This document shows, piece by piece, positions 1 through 5,943 of a stretch of 6,632 nt of DNA. The notes under the pieces were generated by a model that ran no database searches, was not told where the DNA came from, and worked only from the letters and a program-made list of their open reading frames with translations. Numbering within the stretch: the first letter of the stretch is position 1; each line of letters begins with the position of its first letter. Location: contig DAIDTM010000072.1 in the NCBI GenBank assembly GCA_027457205.1, positions 1 through 6,632 of the forward strand, written 5' to 3'. Origin of the DNA: Anaerolineae bacterium. GTDB taxonomy: Bacteria; Chloroflexota; Anaerolineae; UBA4142. Both the position numbers and the translations under genes were made by a program.

Positions 1-215
1 GCTGGCCCTATCCATTTCTGAAAAAGTAACCGACACTTGATTCGCCACAACTGGCGGTTGCCACACACCTTCGTGTCAGCACTATTCTGTCGGTGCCAGT
101 TGACTTTCGTTGGTCAGCCATGCTCTGTCGGTCAACAGGTAGTCGTTATACCCCAATTGATGGTACGGAGTCTCTAGAGATTTGCAAAGTCATCCAACAA
201 CTCGATTCAGACGAG
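1..215. other. Non-coding or decayed left edge with small inverted repeats
   Basis: I find no gene I can support here. The stretch is visibly less GC-rich than the rest of the window. It contains an 8-bp inverted repeat (CAACTGGC at 48-55 with GCCAGTTG at 95-102), two copies of CTGTCGGT (87-94 and 125-132), a perfect 10-bp palindrome TCTCTAGAGA at 171-180, and a 6-bp stem (199-204 with 212-217) that reaches into the stop codon of the leader gene. A plus-strand frame is open from 30 to 245 but resembles no family I know. It may be intergenic DNA, a decayed mobile-element end or the far side of a rearrangement. Confidence 0.4.
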
Positions 216-497
216 TTAATTACGATGAATCCACGACCTTGCTAACCTGTGTTCCGTCGTAGAGGACTTGTGATAAGGAGTTTTTCCGCGGGAGACAGCG
301 TCGCGGGATGATGTGACAACGGTAAAGGTCCCCCCATTTTGACCATCCCCCTGCTCACTGTCAAAGCCGGGATTCGTCAAGAGATTTGCGCTTTGCGCCT
401 GCGCGTCGCGGGAAAGCAAAAGGGACGCTGACAACAGCGTCCCCAGAATCAGTAGGGCGAATAATAGGATCGACCGGAAATAGCGACGCTCTGCCAT
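216..497 (-). CDS. Short secreted/anchored protein with start of a carbohydrate-binding-like domain, probably truncated
   Basis: This 93-residue frame starts at an ATG with a strong AGGAGG 7 nt upstream. A basic N terminus (MAERRYFR) and a long hydrophobic segment (about 9-28) end in DAQAQS, a likely signal peptide with cleavage after Ala34. The mature part begins SANLLTNPGFDSE (36-48). NLLTNPGFE/D is the usual first strand of CBM_4_9-like carbohydrate-binding domains in large secreted proteins. After about residue 62 the sequence turns basic and patternless (SRGKTPYHKSS...RSWIHRN) and stops, so less than half of such a domain could be present. The two other frames do not restore a CBM-like continuation. 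The DNA is also visibly less GC-rich from here leftwards. I read this as the 5' end of a larger secreted protein cut by a rearrangement or indel; a genuine short exported protein is possible. A longer TTG start at 587 overlaps the selA stop and lacks the ribosome site. Confidence 0.5.
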   Translation of the reverse strand: MAERRYFRSILLFALLILGTLLSASLLLSRDAQAQSANLLTNPGFDSEQGDGQNGGTFTVVTSSRDAVSRGKTPYHKSSTTEHRLARSWIHRN

Positions 498-504
498 AGC
501 GCGT

Positions 505-510
505 CCTCCT
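505..510 (-). promoter_or_regulatory. Ribosome binding site of the leader gene
   Basis: A perfect AGGAGG on the minus strand lies 7 nt before the ATG at 497. It is the strongest Shine-Dalgarno seen in the window and decides the start of the short secreted gene in favour of 497 over the TTG at 587. It indicates that the gene was translated in its own right rather than only by read-through from selA. Confidence 0.75.
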
Positions 511-583
511 ATCCGTTTAGATTGTCTCGTGCCGGCGGACGCGCCCAGGTAACCGTCTCGCCTAGTTTGTTGCGCCCAGTATA

Positions 584-1981
584 TCAAATACTTGAACGCA
601 TGTCAAAGCCCCGCATCTTCGCGACGCGCTCGATGCCCGCGAGCAGCGCGTCTTCCTCCACCGCCAGCACCGTGCGCGGATCGAACACGACGCGCCCTTC
701 TTCGATCCGCACGACAATCGCCGGAACGTTCTGGCGCAGCCGCGCCGCGAACTCATCCGGCGATGCGACCGTGAGCGCCAACGCGCGCGTGGGCAGCGTT
801 TCGCCCGGCAGCGAGCCGCCGCCCACCGTCGATGCCGCGTCGATCACTGCCGCGTCCAGCTTCGCCGCGCGTAATCGCTCTACCCATTTCTGCGCGCGCG
901 CGTTCAATTCTTCCGGCGTTGCCGCGATCATCGACCATACCGGGATTTTTTTCGCCGCCTCATTTTTCAGATAGTGCAGCAGCGTCGCCTGCACGCCGGC
1001 AAGCGTCACCTTGTCGACGCGCAGCGCGCGGGTAAGCGGATATTTCTTGAGCGCATCGACCGCACTCTTCTTGCCGACGATGATGCCCGCCTGCGGTCCG
1101 CCAAGCAGCTTGTCGCCGCTGAACGAAACCAGGTCTGCGCCCGCCGCAAGCGATTCCTGCGGCATCGGCTCGTGCGCCAATCCGTACGCACTCGTGTCGA
1201 TCAGCGCGCCGCTGCCAAGATCGTCGACGCAGAGCAAATCCCGGCTGTGCGCCAGCGCGGCGAGTTCCTCCAGCGTCGCTTCGTGTGTAAACCCAATGAC
1301 CTTGAAATTCGACGAGTGTACGCGCATTAAAAGCGTCGTCGCATCCGTGACCGCGCGCGCGTAATCGTCGATGTACGTGCGGTTCGTCGTGCCCACTTCG
1401 ATCAGCGTCGCCCCGGACTGCTGCATCACTTCGGGAATGCGGAAGCCGCCGCAGATCTCGACGAGCTGCCCTCGCGAGACGATCGCGTGCTTGCCGCGCG
1501 CGAACGCGGCGAGGATGAGCATCACCGCGGCGGCGTTGTTGTTGACGACGAGCGCGGCTTCTGCGCCGGTCAGCCGCGTGATGATCGATTCCGCGTGCGC
1601 GTGACGCGACCCGCGCTCGCCCGCGTCCAAATCGTATTCGAGGTTGGAATAACCTTGCGCGGTGGTCCGCATCGCGGCGAGCGTGTCTTCGGACAGCGGC
1701 GCGCGACCCAGGTTGGTGTGAATGATCACGCCGGTCGCGTTGATGACCGGCGCGAGCGACGGACGCACCGCGCGCTCGGCGCGCTCGCGAACGTCGTCGA
1801 TCAACAGCGCCGGCATCGGCGCGTCCGCGCCGGCGAGGATGCTGGCACGCGCCCCGTCCAGCGCGCCGCGGCACGCGTCGACGACGATGGCGTGACCGTA
1901 GCGATGTGCCAGATCGCGCAGCGTGTGGTCTTGCAGCAGCGCATCGACGGAGGGAAGGTTACGGAGTTGAGGTTGGCTCAT
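584..1981 (-). CDS. selA: L-seryl-tRNA(Sec) selenium transferase (selenocysteine synthase)
   Basis: SelA is a PLP enzyme that converts seryl-tRNA(Sec) to selenocysteyl-tRNA(Sec) using selenophosphate. The 465-residue length matches E. coli SelA (463). The N-terminal tRNA-binding region starts with the typical LRNLPSVDALLQ (6-17) and YGHAIVVDACR (28-38). The core follows: INATGVIIHTNLGRAPL (80-96), LEYDLDAGERGSRH (114-127), VNNNAAAV (146-153), VSRGQLVEICGGFRIPEVM (168-186), EVGTTNRT (195-202), VDDLGSGALID (252-262), SFSGDKLLGGPQAGIIVGKK (286-305), then GGGSLPGETLP (387-397). Lys291 is the PLP Schiff-base lysine. Arg318 and Arg321 sit at the spacing I recall for the substrate-binding arginines of Aquifex SelA. 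An in-frame TAA two codons upstream fixes the ATG at 1981, although no good Shine-Dalgarno is seen. The gene follows the amidohydrolase by 64 nt. No selB, selC, selD or selenoprotein gene lies nearby. Confidence 0.97.
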   Translation of the reverse strand: MSQPQLRNLPSVDALLQDHTLRDLAHRYGHAIVVDACRGALDGARASILAGADAPMPALLIDDVRERAERAVRPSLAPVINATGVIIHTNLGRAPLSEDTLAAMRTTAQGYSNLEYDLDAGERGSRHAHAESIITRLTGAEAALVVNNNAAAVMLILAAFARGKHAIVSRGQLVEICGGFRIPEVMQQSGATLIEVGTTNRTYIDDYARAVTDATTLLMRVHSSNFKVIGFTHEATLEELAALAHSRDLLCVDDLGSGALIDTSAYGLAHEPMPQESLAAGADLVSFSGDKLLGGPQAGIIVGKKSAVDALKKYPLTRALRVDKVTLAGVQATLLHYLKNEAAKKIPVWSMIAATPEELNARAQKWVERLRAAKLDAAVIDAASTVGGGSLPGETLPTRALALTVASPDEFAARLRQNVPAIVVRIEEGRVVFDPRTVLAVEEDALLAGIERVAKMRGFDMRSSI

Positions 1982-2045
1982 CGGTTACATTTTATCGCGG
2001 AACGCGCGCCGGGTCAAAGTGCCCGCGCGGGACTTGCCCCACGGA

Positions 2046-3227
2046 TTATTTTGTATTCTCGATCAAATATCTCCGCGCGGCTTCCGCCATCAGCGCCGCG
2101 CCGGTCGGGATCGCCGCTTCGTCGATGTCGAAGTTTGGATTGTGGTGCGGACGATGCATGTTGTCTTTTTTCGCGCCGACATTGAAGAAGCAGCCCGGTT
2201 TGGCGCGCGCCATGAAACTGAAATCCTCCGCGCCCATGTGAATGTCCGCCTCGTTCACGTGCTTCGCGCCGACCAGGTCGGTTGCCATCGCGCGAACGAA
2301 CTCGGCGATCTTGGGATCGTTCACGGTGGTTGGATAGCCCGGAATAATTTGCAGCTGGTAATCGCCGCCGAACGCGCGCGCGACGGCAAATGCCTTCTCC
2401 AGGTCTGCGTGCAGTTGCTCGCGTACCGCCGGCTCGAAACTGCGAATTGTGCCGCTGAGATGAACCGACTCGGGGATGATGTTCGTCGCGGTGCCGGCGT
2501 GAATGATCGTCACCGAAATCACGCCTTGCTTGGTCGGGTTGATTCGGCGCGAAACGATGCCGTGAATCGCGGTGATGACTTGCGCGGCAAGCCAGATTGG
2601 ATCGAGCGCCTCGTGCGGATACGCGCCGTGCCCGCCGCGCCCAATCACGTCGCCCTCGAACGTATCGACCGCTGCCATGAACGGACCGGCGCGCACGTAC
2701 ACCTCGTTCGAGGGCAGTGTGCTGATGATGTGCATGCCGATGACCGCGTCCACGTCGTTCAGCGCACCTTCCTCGACCATGCGCTGTCCGCCGCTCTTGC
2801 CTTCCGCGTCGGCGTTCTCTTCCGCCGGCTGGAAGATGAGTTTCACCGTTCCTTTCAACTTGCCGGCGGCGAAATCCTCGTTGAGGATCATCGCCGCGCC
2901 GAGCAGCCCCGCGGTGTGCGCGTCGTGCCCGCACGCGTGCATCACGCCAGCGTTCTGCGATTTGTACGCCACGTCGTTCGCTTCGAGAATCGGCAGCGCA
3001 TCCATATCCGCGCGCAGCGCGAGGCGCGGTTCTCCCTCGCCGAGGTACGCGACGACGCCGGTCTTGGCGACGCCAGTTTCGTACTCGATGCCGAGATCGT
3101 GCAGCGTCTCCGCGACGCGCTGCGCGGTACGGACTTCTTGGAACGCGAGTTCCGGGTGTTCGTGCAGGTCACGGCGGATCGCGATCAGTTTATCTTTCAG
3201 CGCATGCGCGCGGTCGAGGTAGGTCAT
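2046..3227 (-). CDS. M20-family amidohydrolase (N-acyl-amino-acid/hippurate hydrolase type)
   Basis: This 393-residue protein matches the full length of M20D amidohydrolases, which cleave the amide bond of N-acyl amino acids (hippurate, N-acetyl or auxin conjugates) with a dinuclear metal centre in the cytoplasm. Visible motifs: RRDLHEHPELAFQE (18-31), LRADMDALPI (71-80), MHACGHDAHTA (96-106) with Cys99 and His101, FQPAEEN (132-138) with Glu136/Glu137, GMH (164-166), GRGGHGAYPHEALDP (196-210) starting the dimerisation domain, MGAEDFSFM (331-339), and a C-terminal HRPHHNPNFDIDE in which His361 or His362 is the last ligand. The loop after PAEEN (ADAEGKSGGQ) is slightly longer than the common GGGG form. 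The ATG at 3227 is chosen because AGAAGG lies 6 nt upstream and MTYLDRAHALKDKLI is the family's normal beginning. An ATG at 3263 would overlap the small upstream gene. The exact substrate is unknown. Confidence 0.95.
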   Translation of the reverse strand: MTYLDRAHALKDKLIAIRRDLHEHPELAFQEVRTAQRVAETLHDLGIEYETGVAKTGVVAYLGEGEPRLALRADMDALPILEANDVAYKSQNAGVMHACGHDAHTAGLLGAAMILNEDFAAGKLKGTVKLIFQPAEENADAEGKSGGQRMVEEGALNDVDAVIGMHIISTLPSNEVYVRAGPFMAAVDTFEGDVIGRGGHGAYPHEALDPIWLAAQVITAIHGIVSRRINPTKQGVISVTIIHAGTATNIIPESVHLSGTIRSFEPAVREQLHADLEKAFAVARAFGGDYQLQIIPGYPTTVNDPKIAEFVRAMATDLVGAKHVNEADIHMGAEDFSFMARAKPGCFFNVGAKKDNMHRPHHNPNFDIDEAAIPTGAALMAEAARRYLIENTK

Positions 3228-3233
3228 TGGAAA

Positions 3234-3239
3234 CCTTCT
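3234..3239 (-). promoter_or_regulatory. Ribosome binding site of the M20 amidohydrolase
   Basis: AGAAGG on the minus strand sits 6 nt before the ATG at 3227, inside the 14-nt gap after the DUF4160-like stop. It supports the shorter amidohydrolase start. Confidence 0.7.
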
Positions 3240-3241
3240 TG

Positions 3242-3400
3242 TCAGGGAAATTTTCCATTCCATTTCCGATTGTCTCTGACGAGCCGGACAATTCGATTCA
3301 ACTCACGTTCATTGTAGCCATAATTATACTCGACTGCAAGCGTCGAAAGCCAAATCTTGGCGACATTGTCATCGCGCAAAACATGCACATGCTGGTTCAT
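3242..3400 (-). CDS. DUF4160-like small protein, apparently N-terminally shortened
   Basis: This 52-residue frame starts with an ATG that overlaps the isochorismatase stop (ATGA at 3397-3400) and ends 14 nt before the amidohydrolase start. The protein opens MNQHVHVLRDDNVAKIWL, continues through a Leu-Ala-x-x-Tyr-Asn-Tyr-Gly segment (21-28), then a helix ERELNRIVRLVRDN (31-44), and ends KWNGKFP. From memory of the family, DUF4160 proteins have PPHVHV, a short strand ending in K(F/I)WL, an NxGF/SxxEL turn-helix and a terminal WNxxF. The family's usual first 20 to 25 residues (the FRIxxYRFFFYS part) are missing, and the linker before WN is a few residues short. DUF4160 genes often sit beside a DUF2442 gene in toxin-antitoxin-like pairs, but none is seen here. 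It could be a functional short variant or a decayed remnant kept open by coupling. Confidence 0.6.
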   Translation of the reverse strand: MNQHVHVLRDDNVAKIWLSTLAVEYNYGYNERELNRIVRLVRDNRKWNGKFP

Positions 3401-3954
3401 CCCAATTTCAATTCCGAAACAATCGCGTTTGCTGTCATCGCCTTGCCGTACGTGCCATTCAGCGCGGCGAGGAACGCACAATGCACATCCTCGGCGCGCA
3501 CAGTCTTGCCTCCGTACGTCAGCGCGCGCGTCGCGCACGCGTCCTCCGCGACCAGACATTGAAAGCCGAGATCGTACGCCGCGCGCACGGTCGCGTCGAC
3601 GCACATGTGCGTCATCATTCCGACGATCACGACACGCTCGATCCGCTCGCGCTGTAAATGTTCGAGCAGCGGCGTTTCGCGGAAACTGTTCGGATAATGC
3701 TTCTGAAAAACCGTCTCGCCTTCCAGCGGTGCGACGTTCGCGTGCGTCTTGACGCCGTCGGTGTCCGGCAGAAAAAACGTCGAGCCGGGACGCGTGGCGA
3801 TGTGCTGAATGTGCACGAGCGGCAGGCGCGCGGCGCGGAATATCGAGAGCAGCTGCGCGGCGCGCTGACTCGCCTCCATGCTGCCCTCCAGCTCCATTTT
3901 GCCGCCGGGAAAATAATCGTTTTGAATGTCGATGAGAATAAGCGCAGTCTTCAT
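3397..3954 (-). CDS. Isochorismatase-family cysteine hydrolase
   Basis: This 185-residue cytoplasmic protein is a complete, single-domain isochorismatase-like hydrolase of normal length. The catalytic triad is visible: Asp9 in ALILIDIQNDYF, Lys85 in VFQKHYPNSF, and Cys118 in VGMMTHMCVDATVRAA, preceded by the Gly-Met pair typical of the oxyanion-hole region. The block DACATRALTYGG (138-149) is usual in the YcaC/SttH-like branch. I do not see the D-x-H metal site of nicotinamidases, so a nicotinamidase is less likely than a hydrolase of another amide, carbamoyl or enol-ether substrate. The substrate cannot be read from the sequence. Its ATG overlaps the DUF2961 stop by 4 nt (ATGA at 3951-3954), with GAGG 7 nt upstream, which implies translational coupling. 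Its own stop overlaps the next small gene in the same way. Confidence 0.95.
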   Translation of the reverse strand: MKTALILIDIQNDYFPGGKMELEGSMEASQRAAQLLSIFRAARLPLVHIQHIATRPGSTFFLPDTDGVKTHANVAPLEGETVFQKHYPNSFRETPLLEHLQRERIERVVIVGMMTHMCVDATVRAAYDLGFQCLVAEDACATRALTYGGKTVRAEDVHCAFLAALNGTYGKAMTANAIVSELKLG

Positions 3955-5918
3955 TGGGTTTCCTCGTAGTAGTACGCAGTCACGCCGTACTGGACCGGAA
4001 AGTTATTGTCCCACGTCCCGTGTCCGAAATTCATTTGCAGACCATTCTGAAATTGGAACGCCGACAGATCGTCGAAATACCGAAAGATCGTCGCGTAGCC
4101 GTCCGCGCCATCCTTGTAGCGCAGAATCCCGCCGAAGGGTCGATTCGATCCGCCGGGTGGATCGGTGTAACCGCGATTGAAATAAAATCCGCCGTCCGCC
4201 CAATCCTCCTGTCCGCCGTAGAGCCGGCTGCTGCCCGCGCCGTCGCGCAATTGCAAGTTGCCTTCCAGATAACCCATCGACCACGCGCGCTTGACCAGGT
4301 CTTCCGCGCCTGTTTTCGGATCGATGATTTTTGGAATCGCGTCCAGCCCCTGGTCTTGGCTGACCAGCACCAAGCCGACCAGTTTGCCGTCGCCTGGCAA
4401 TTCCACGGTATAGTCCGGTCCGTAAACCGCAAGTTTTTCGGCAGGTCGATACAGCACGCGCAGCTGCGTGTTCGCCGTCGCGTCCGACCCGGCGACGCGC
4501 ACGTTCACGTCGATCGGATGCGCGCCGCGATCCTCCAATTCGATGGTCAGTCCATTCTGAAACGGCAGCGGCAGGTTCGAGTAGAAAATAAAACGGTCTG
4601 GCGACTCAACGATGCCGAGCGGCGTTGAGCGATGCAGCACCAGATGCGTGTGGTCGCCGAAGAACGCCACGAACGGCAGATCGACGCCGACCTGGTTTCC
4701 ATACGTGACGCGCAGCCACAGAGCGGTCGGATCGGACTGTTTTGAAATTTGGAATTGCAGCGCGTCGACGGTGCCCGCGCCGCGGAATCGAATTGTCGCC
4801 GGCGTCCCTGGCGCAGTCTGTGCATCGAACGCGCGCGGATTTTCTAGCGAATCGATGTATCGCTCCGGTTGCAAAACATTTTGTGCCAGCCGCGTCATCT
4901 GGTCGATCGGCAAATCCGACCGGTCAAACGATTTGACGCGCGTCGTCTCCGGAAATCGCACGCCGGTTGCCATGAACCATTTGGGTTTTTTGCTGCCGCC
5001 GTAAACCATCACGCGCAAATGTTTCGCATACGGAATTGGAACGATGCTGCCGTTCGAGCCGTACTCTTGATGATGCCAGGTGAGGACCTGCGCGAGTTCG
5101 GATGTCAATCCCAGCGCCTTGCCGGAAAACCAATCTTCGATCGGTCCGTCGTACGCCACCTGGTCGTCAACCTCGATGCGCAAGTTCCCCAGTTTATCGA
5201 GATTGCCCCACTCGATGAAATTTTGCATATCGCTGATGGGACCGACATTCTTGCGCGATTCAGCCGTGGACAACATCCAAACCGCGTCTTCGGTGAACCA
5301 AATCTTGTCCATCACGCCCGGACCTTTTCGGTCTACCAGCAGGTACGCCTTTTGGTCTTTGCCGGCGGAATCCCGAACGACGGTCGTGCTGTACGCATGC
5401 CAATTGCCGGCGTCGTCCTGATACAAATACGCGGGCGAGTCCCAGTTTTCGAGCTCACTCCAAAAATCCCAGTAACTGACGCCACCCAAGGGTTTCTGGT
5501 ATTGTACGATATTGACCGAGTTGTTCGTCCAGGGAATTCCGCCCATGCGGTCGGGATAGGTGCGATTCGTGAGATAGTCGGTCAGGAAATCAAATGCGGT
5601 GTAAACCGGCACAGCAGTGTCCGGCGTTGGCGACGCGGCAATCGGATTGAGATCGACCGTCACGTCGTGAACCGGCGTGGGCGTGGCGGTTGGCGGCGCG
5701 GCGACAAGCGGACTCGGCGACGCGGCGCGCGTTGGCGTTTGGGTTGGCGGCGCGACGACGACTACCGATGCCGCGTCTGCGCGTTCGACGCGCGGTCCCG
5801 AATTGAACAGCGATAACACCGCGCTGGGCGCGCCGGCAGTCGTCAGATATAATCCTAAACCGATCAAGGTCAAGCCGCACAGCGCGACCAGACAGATCGT
5901 AAGCGCGCGTCGATTCAT
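3951..5918 (-). CDS. Signal-anchored DUF2961 (GH172-like) putative glycoside hydrolase
   Basis: This 655-residue protein has a hydrophobic signal anchor at residues 7-27 with no proper lipobox, so it is probably tethered to the membrane and faces outward. A Pro/Thr/Ala-rich spacer follows at about 52-102, then a large beta-rich domain. That domain carries DUF2961 hallmarks: KGPGVMDKIWFT (198-209) and two similar units (LRIEV...PIEDWFSG...IPYAKHLRV, about 246-303, and WLRV...LPFVAFFG...LPLPFQNGLTIEL, about 401-461). Near the C terminus, YLEGN (550-554) and YGGQEDW (567-573) align with the family's LEGDE and GTGTEDYF motifs. This puts Glu552 and Glu571 where I recall the two catalytic glutamates of the characterised GH172 alpha-fructofuranosidase (19 apart here, 21 there). 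Known members act on fructofuranosides or arabinofuranosides; the substrate here is unknown. The start at 5918 precedes the anchor directly but has no clear Shine-Dalgarno sequence. The stop overlaps the next start as ATGA. Confidence 0.85.
   Translation of the reverse strand: MNRRALTICLVALCGLTLIGLGLYLTTAGAPSAVLSLFNSGPRVERADAASVVVVAPPTQTPTRAASPSPLVAAPPTATPTPVHDVTVDLNPIAASPTPDTAVPVYTAFDFLTDYLTNRTYPDRMGGIPWTNNSVNIVQYQKPLGGVSYWDFWSELENWDSPAYLYQDDAGNWHAYSTTVVRDSAGKDQKAYLLVDRKGPGVMDKIWFTEDAVWMLSTAESRKNVGPISDMQNFIEWGNLDKLGNLRIEVDDQVAYDGPIEDWFSGKALGLTSELAQVLTWHHQEYGSNGSIVPIPYAKHLRVMVYGGSKKPKWFMATGVRFPETTRVKSFDRSDLPIDQMTRLAQNVLQPERYIDSLENPRAFDAQTAPGTPATIRFRGAGTVDALQFQISKQSDPTALWLRVTYGNQVGVDLPFVAFFGDHTHLVLHRSTPLGIVESPDRFIFYSNLPLPFQNGLTIELEDRGAHPIDVNVRVAGSDATANTQLRVLYRPAEKLAVYGPDYTVELPGDGKLVGLVLVSQDQGLDAIPKIIDPKTGAEDLVKRAWSMGYLEGNLQLRDGAGSSRLYGGQEDWADGGFYFNRGYTDPPGGSNRPFGGILRYKDGADGYATIFRYFDDLSAFQFQNGLQMNFGHGTWDNNFPVQYGVTAYYYEETQ
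3962..3965 (-). promoter_or_regulatory. Ribosome binding site of the isochorismatase-like gene
   Basis: GAGG on the minus strand lies 7 nt before the ATG at 3954 and within the last codons (Tyr-Glu-Glu) of the DUF2961 gene. Together with the ATGA overlap it supports coupled translation of the two genes. Confidence 0.6.
5689..5759 (-). repeat. Short direct repeat in the Pro/Thr linker of the DUF2961 protein
   Basis: A 17-bp unit at 5689-5705 recurs at 5743-5759 with one mismatch, 54 bp (18 codons) apart. It encodes the paired segments VAPPTQTPT (residues 55-63) and AAPPTATPT (73-81) of the spacer between the membrane anchor and the enzymatic domain. This looks like linker growth by tandem duplication. 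Confidence 0.6.
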
Positions 5919-5943
5919 AAAGCCGATGGTCGAAAAAGCATTT

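Noticed and set aside
199..217. Possible terminator hairpin after the leader gene
   Set aside because: The stem is only 6 bp and is not followed by a T-rich tract on the minus strand.
330..351. Simple frameshift in the C6 or C5 runs as the cause of the broken leader gene
   Set aside because: Reading on in either other frame gives short unpatterned peptides ending in stops, with no return to a CBM-like sequence.
498..587. TTG start at 587 for the secreted leader gene
   Set aside because: It lacks a ribosome site and would put a long polar stretch before the signal peptide; the ATG at 497 has AGGAGG.
960..1874. Long minus-strand frame overlapping selA in another phase
   Set aside because: Its product is an arginine-rich translation typical of an out-of-frame GC-rich gene, while the selA frame is fully conserved.
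1982..2045. Regulatory element or terminator in the amidohydrolase/selA gap
   Set aside because: The only structure is the loopless palindrome CCCGCGCGGG at 2022-2031, which is expected by chance in such GC-rich DNA, and there is no T tract.
3228..3263. Longer amidohydrolase start at 3263
   Set aside because: It would add a non-family N terminus and overlap the small upstream gene; the ATG at 3227 has AGAAGG at the right distance.
2019..3317. Long plus-strand open frame opposite the amidohydrolase
   Set aside because: It is the antisense shadow of a GC-rich gene with clear M20 motifs on the minus strand, and its own translation has no recognisable domain.
3228..3400. DUF4160/DUF2442 toxin-antitoxin pair
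   Set aside because: Only the DUF4160-like fragment is present; the next gene is an amidohydrolase and no DUF2442-like frame is visible.
4869..5816. Plus-strand open frame opposite the DUF2961 gene
   Set aside because: Antisense shadow; the minus-strand frame carries the signal anchor and family motifs.
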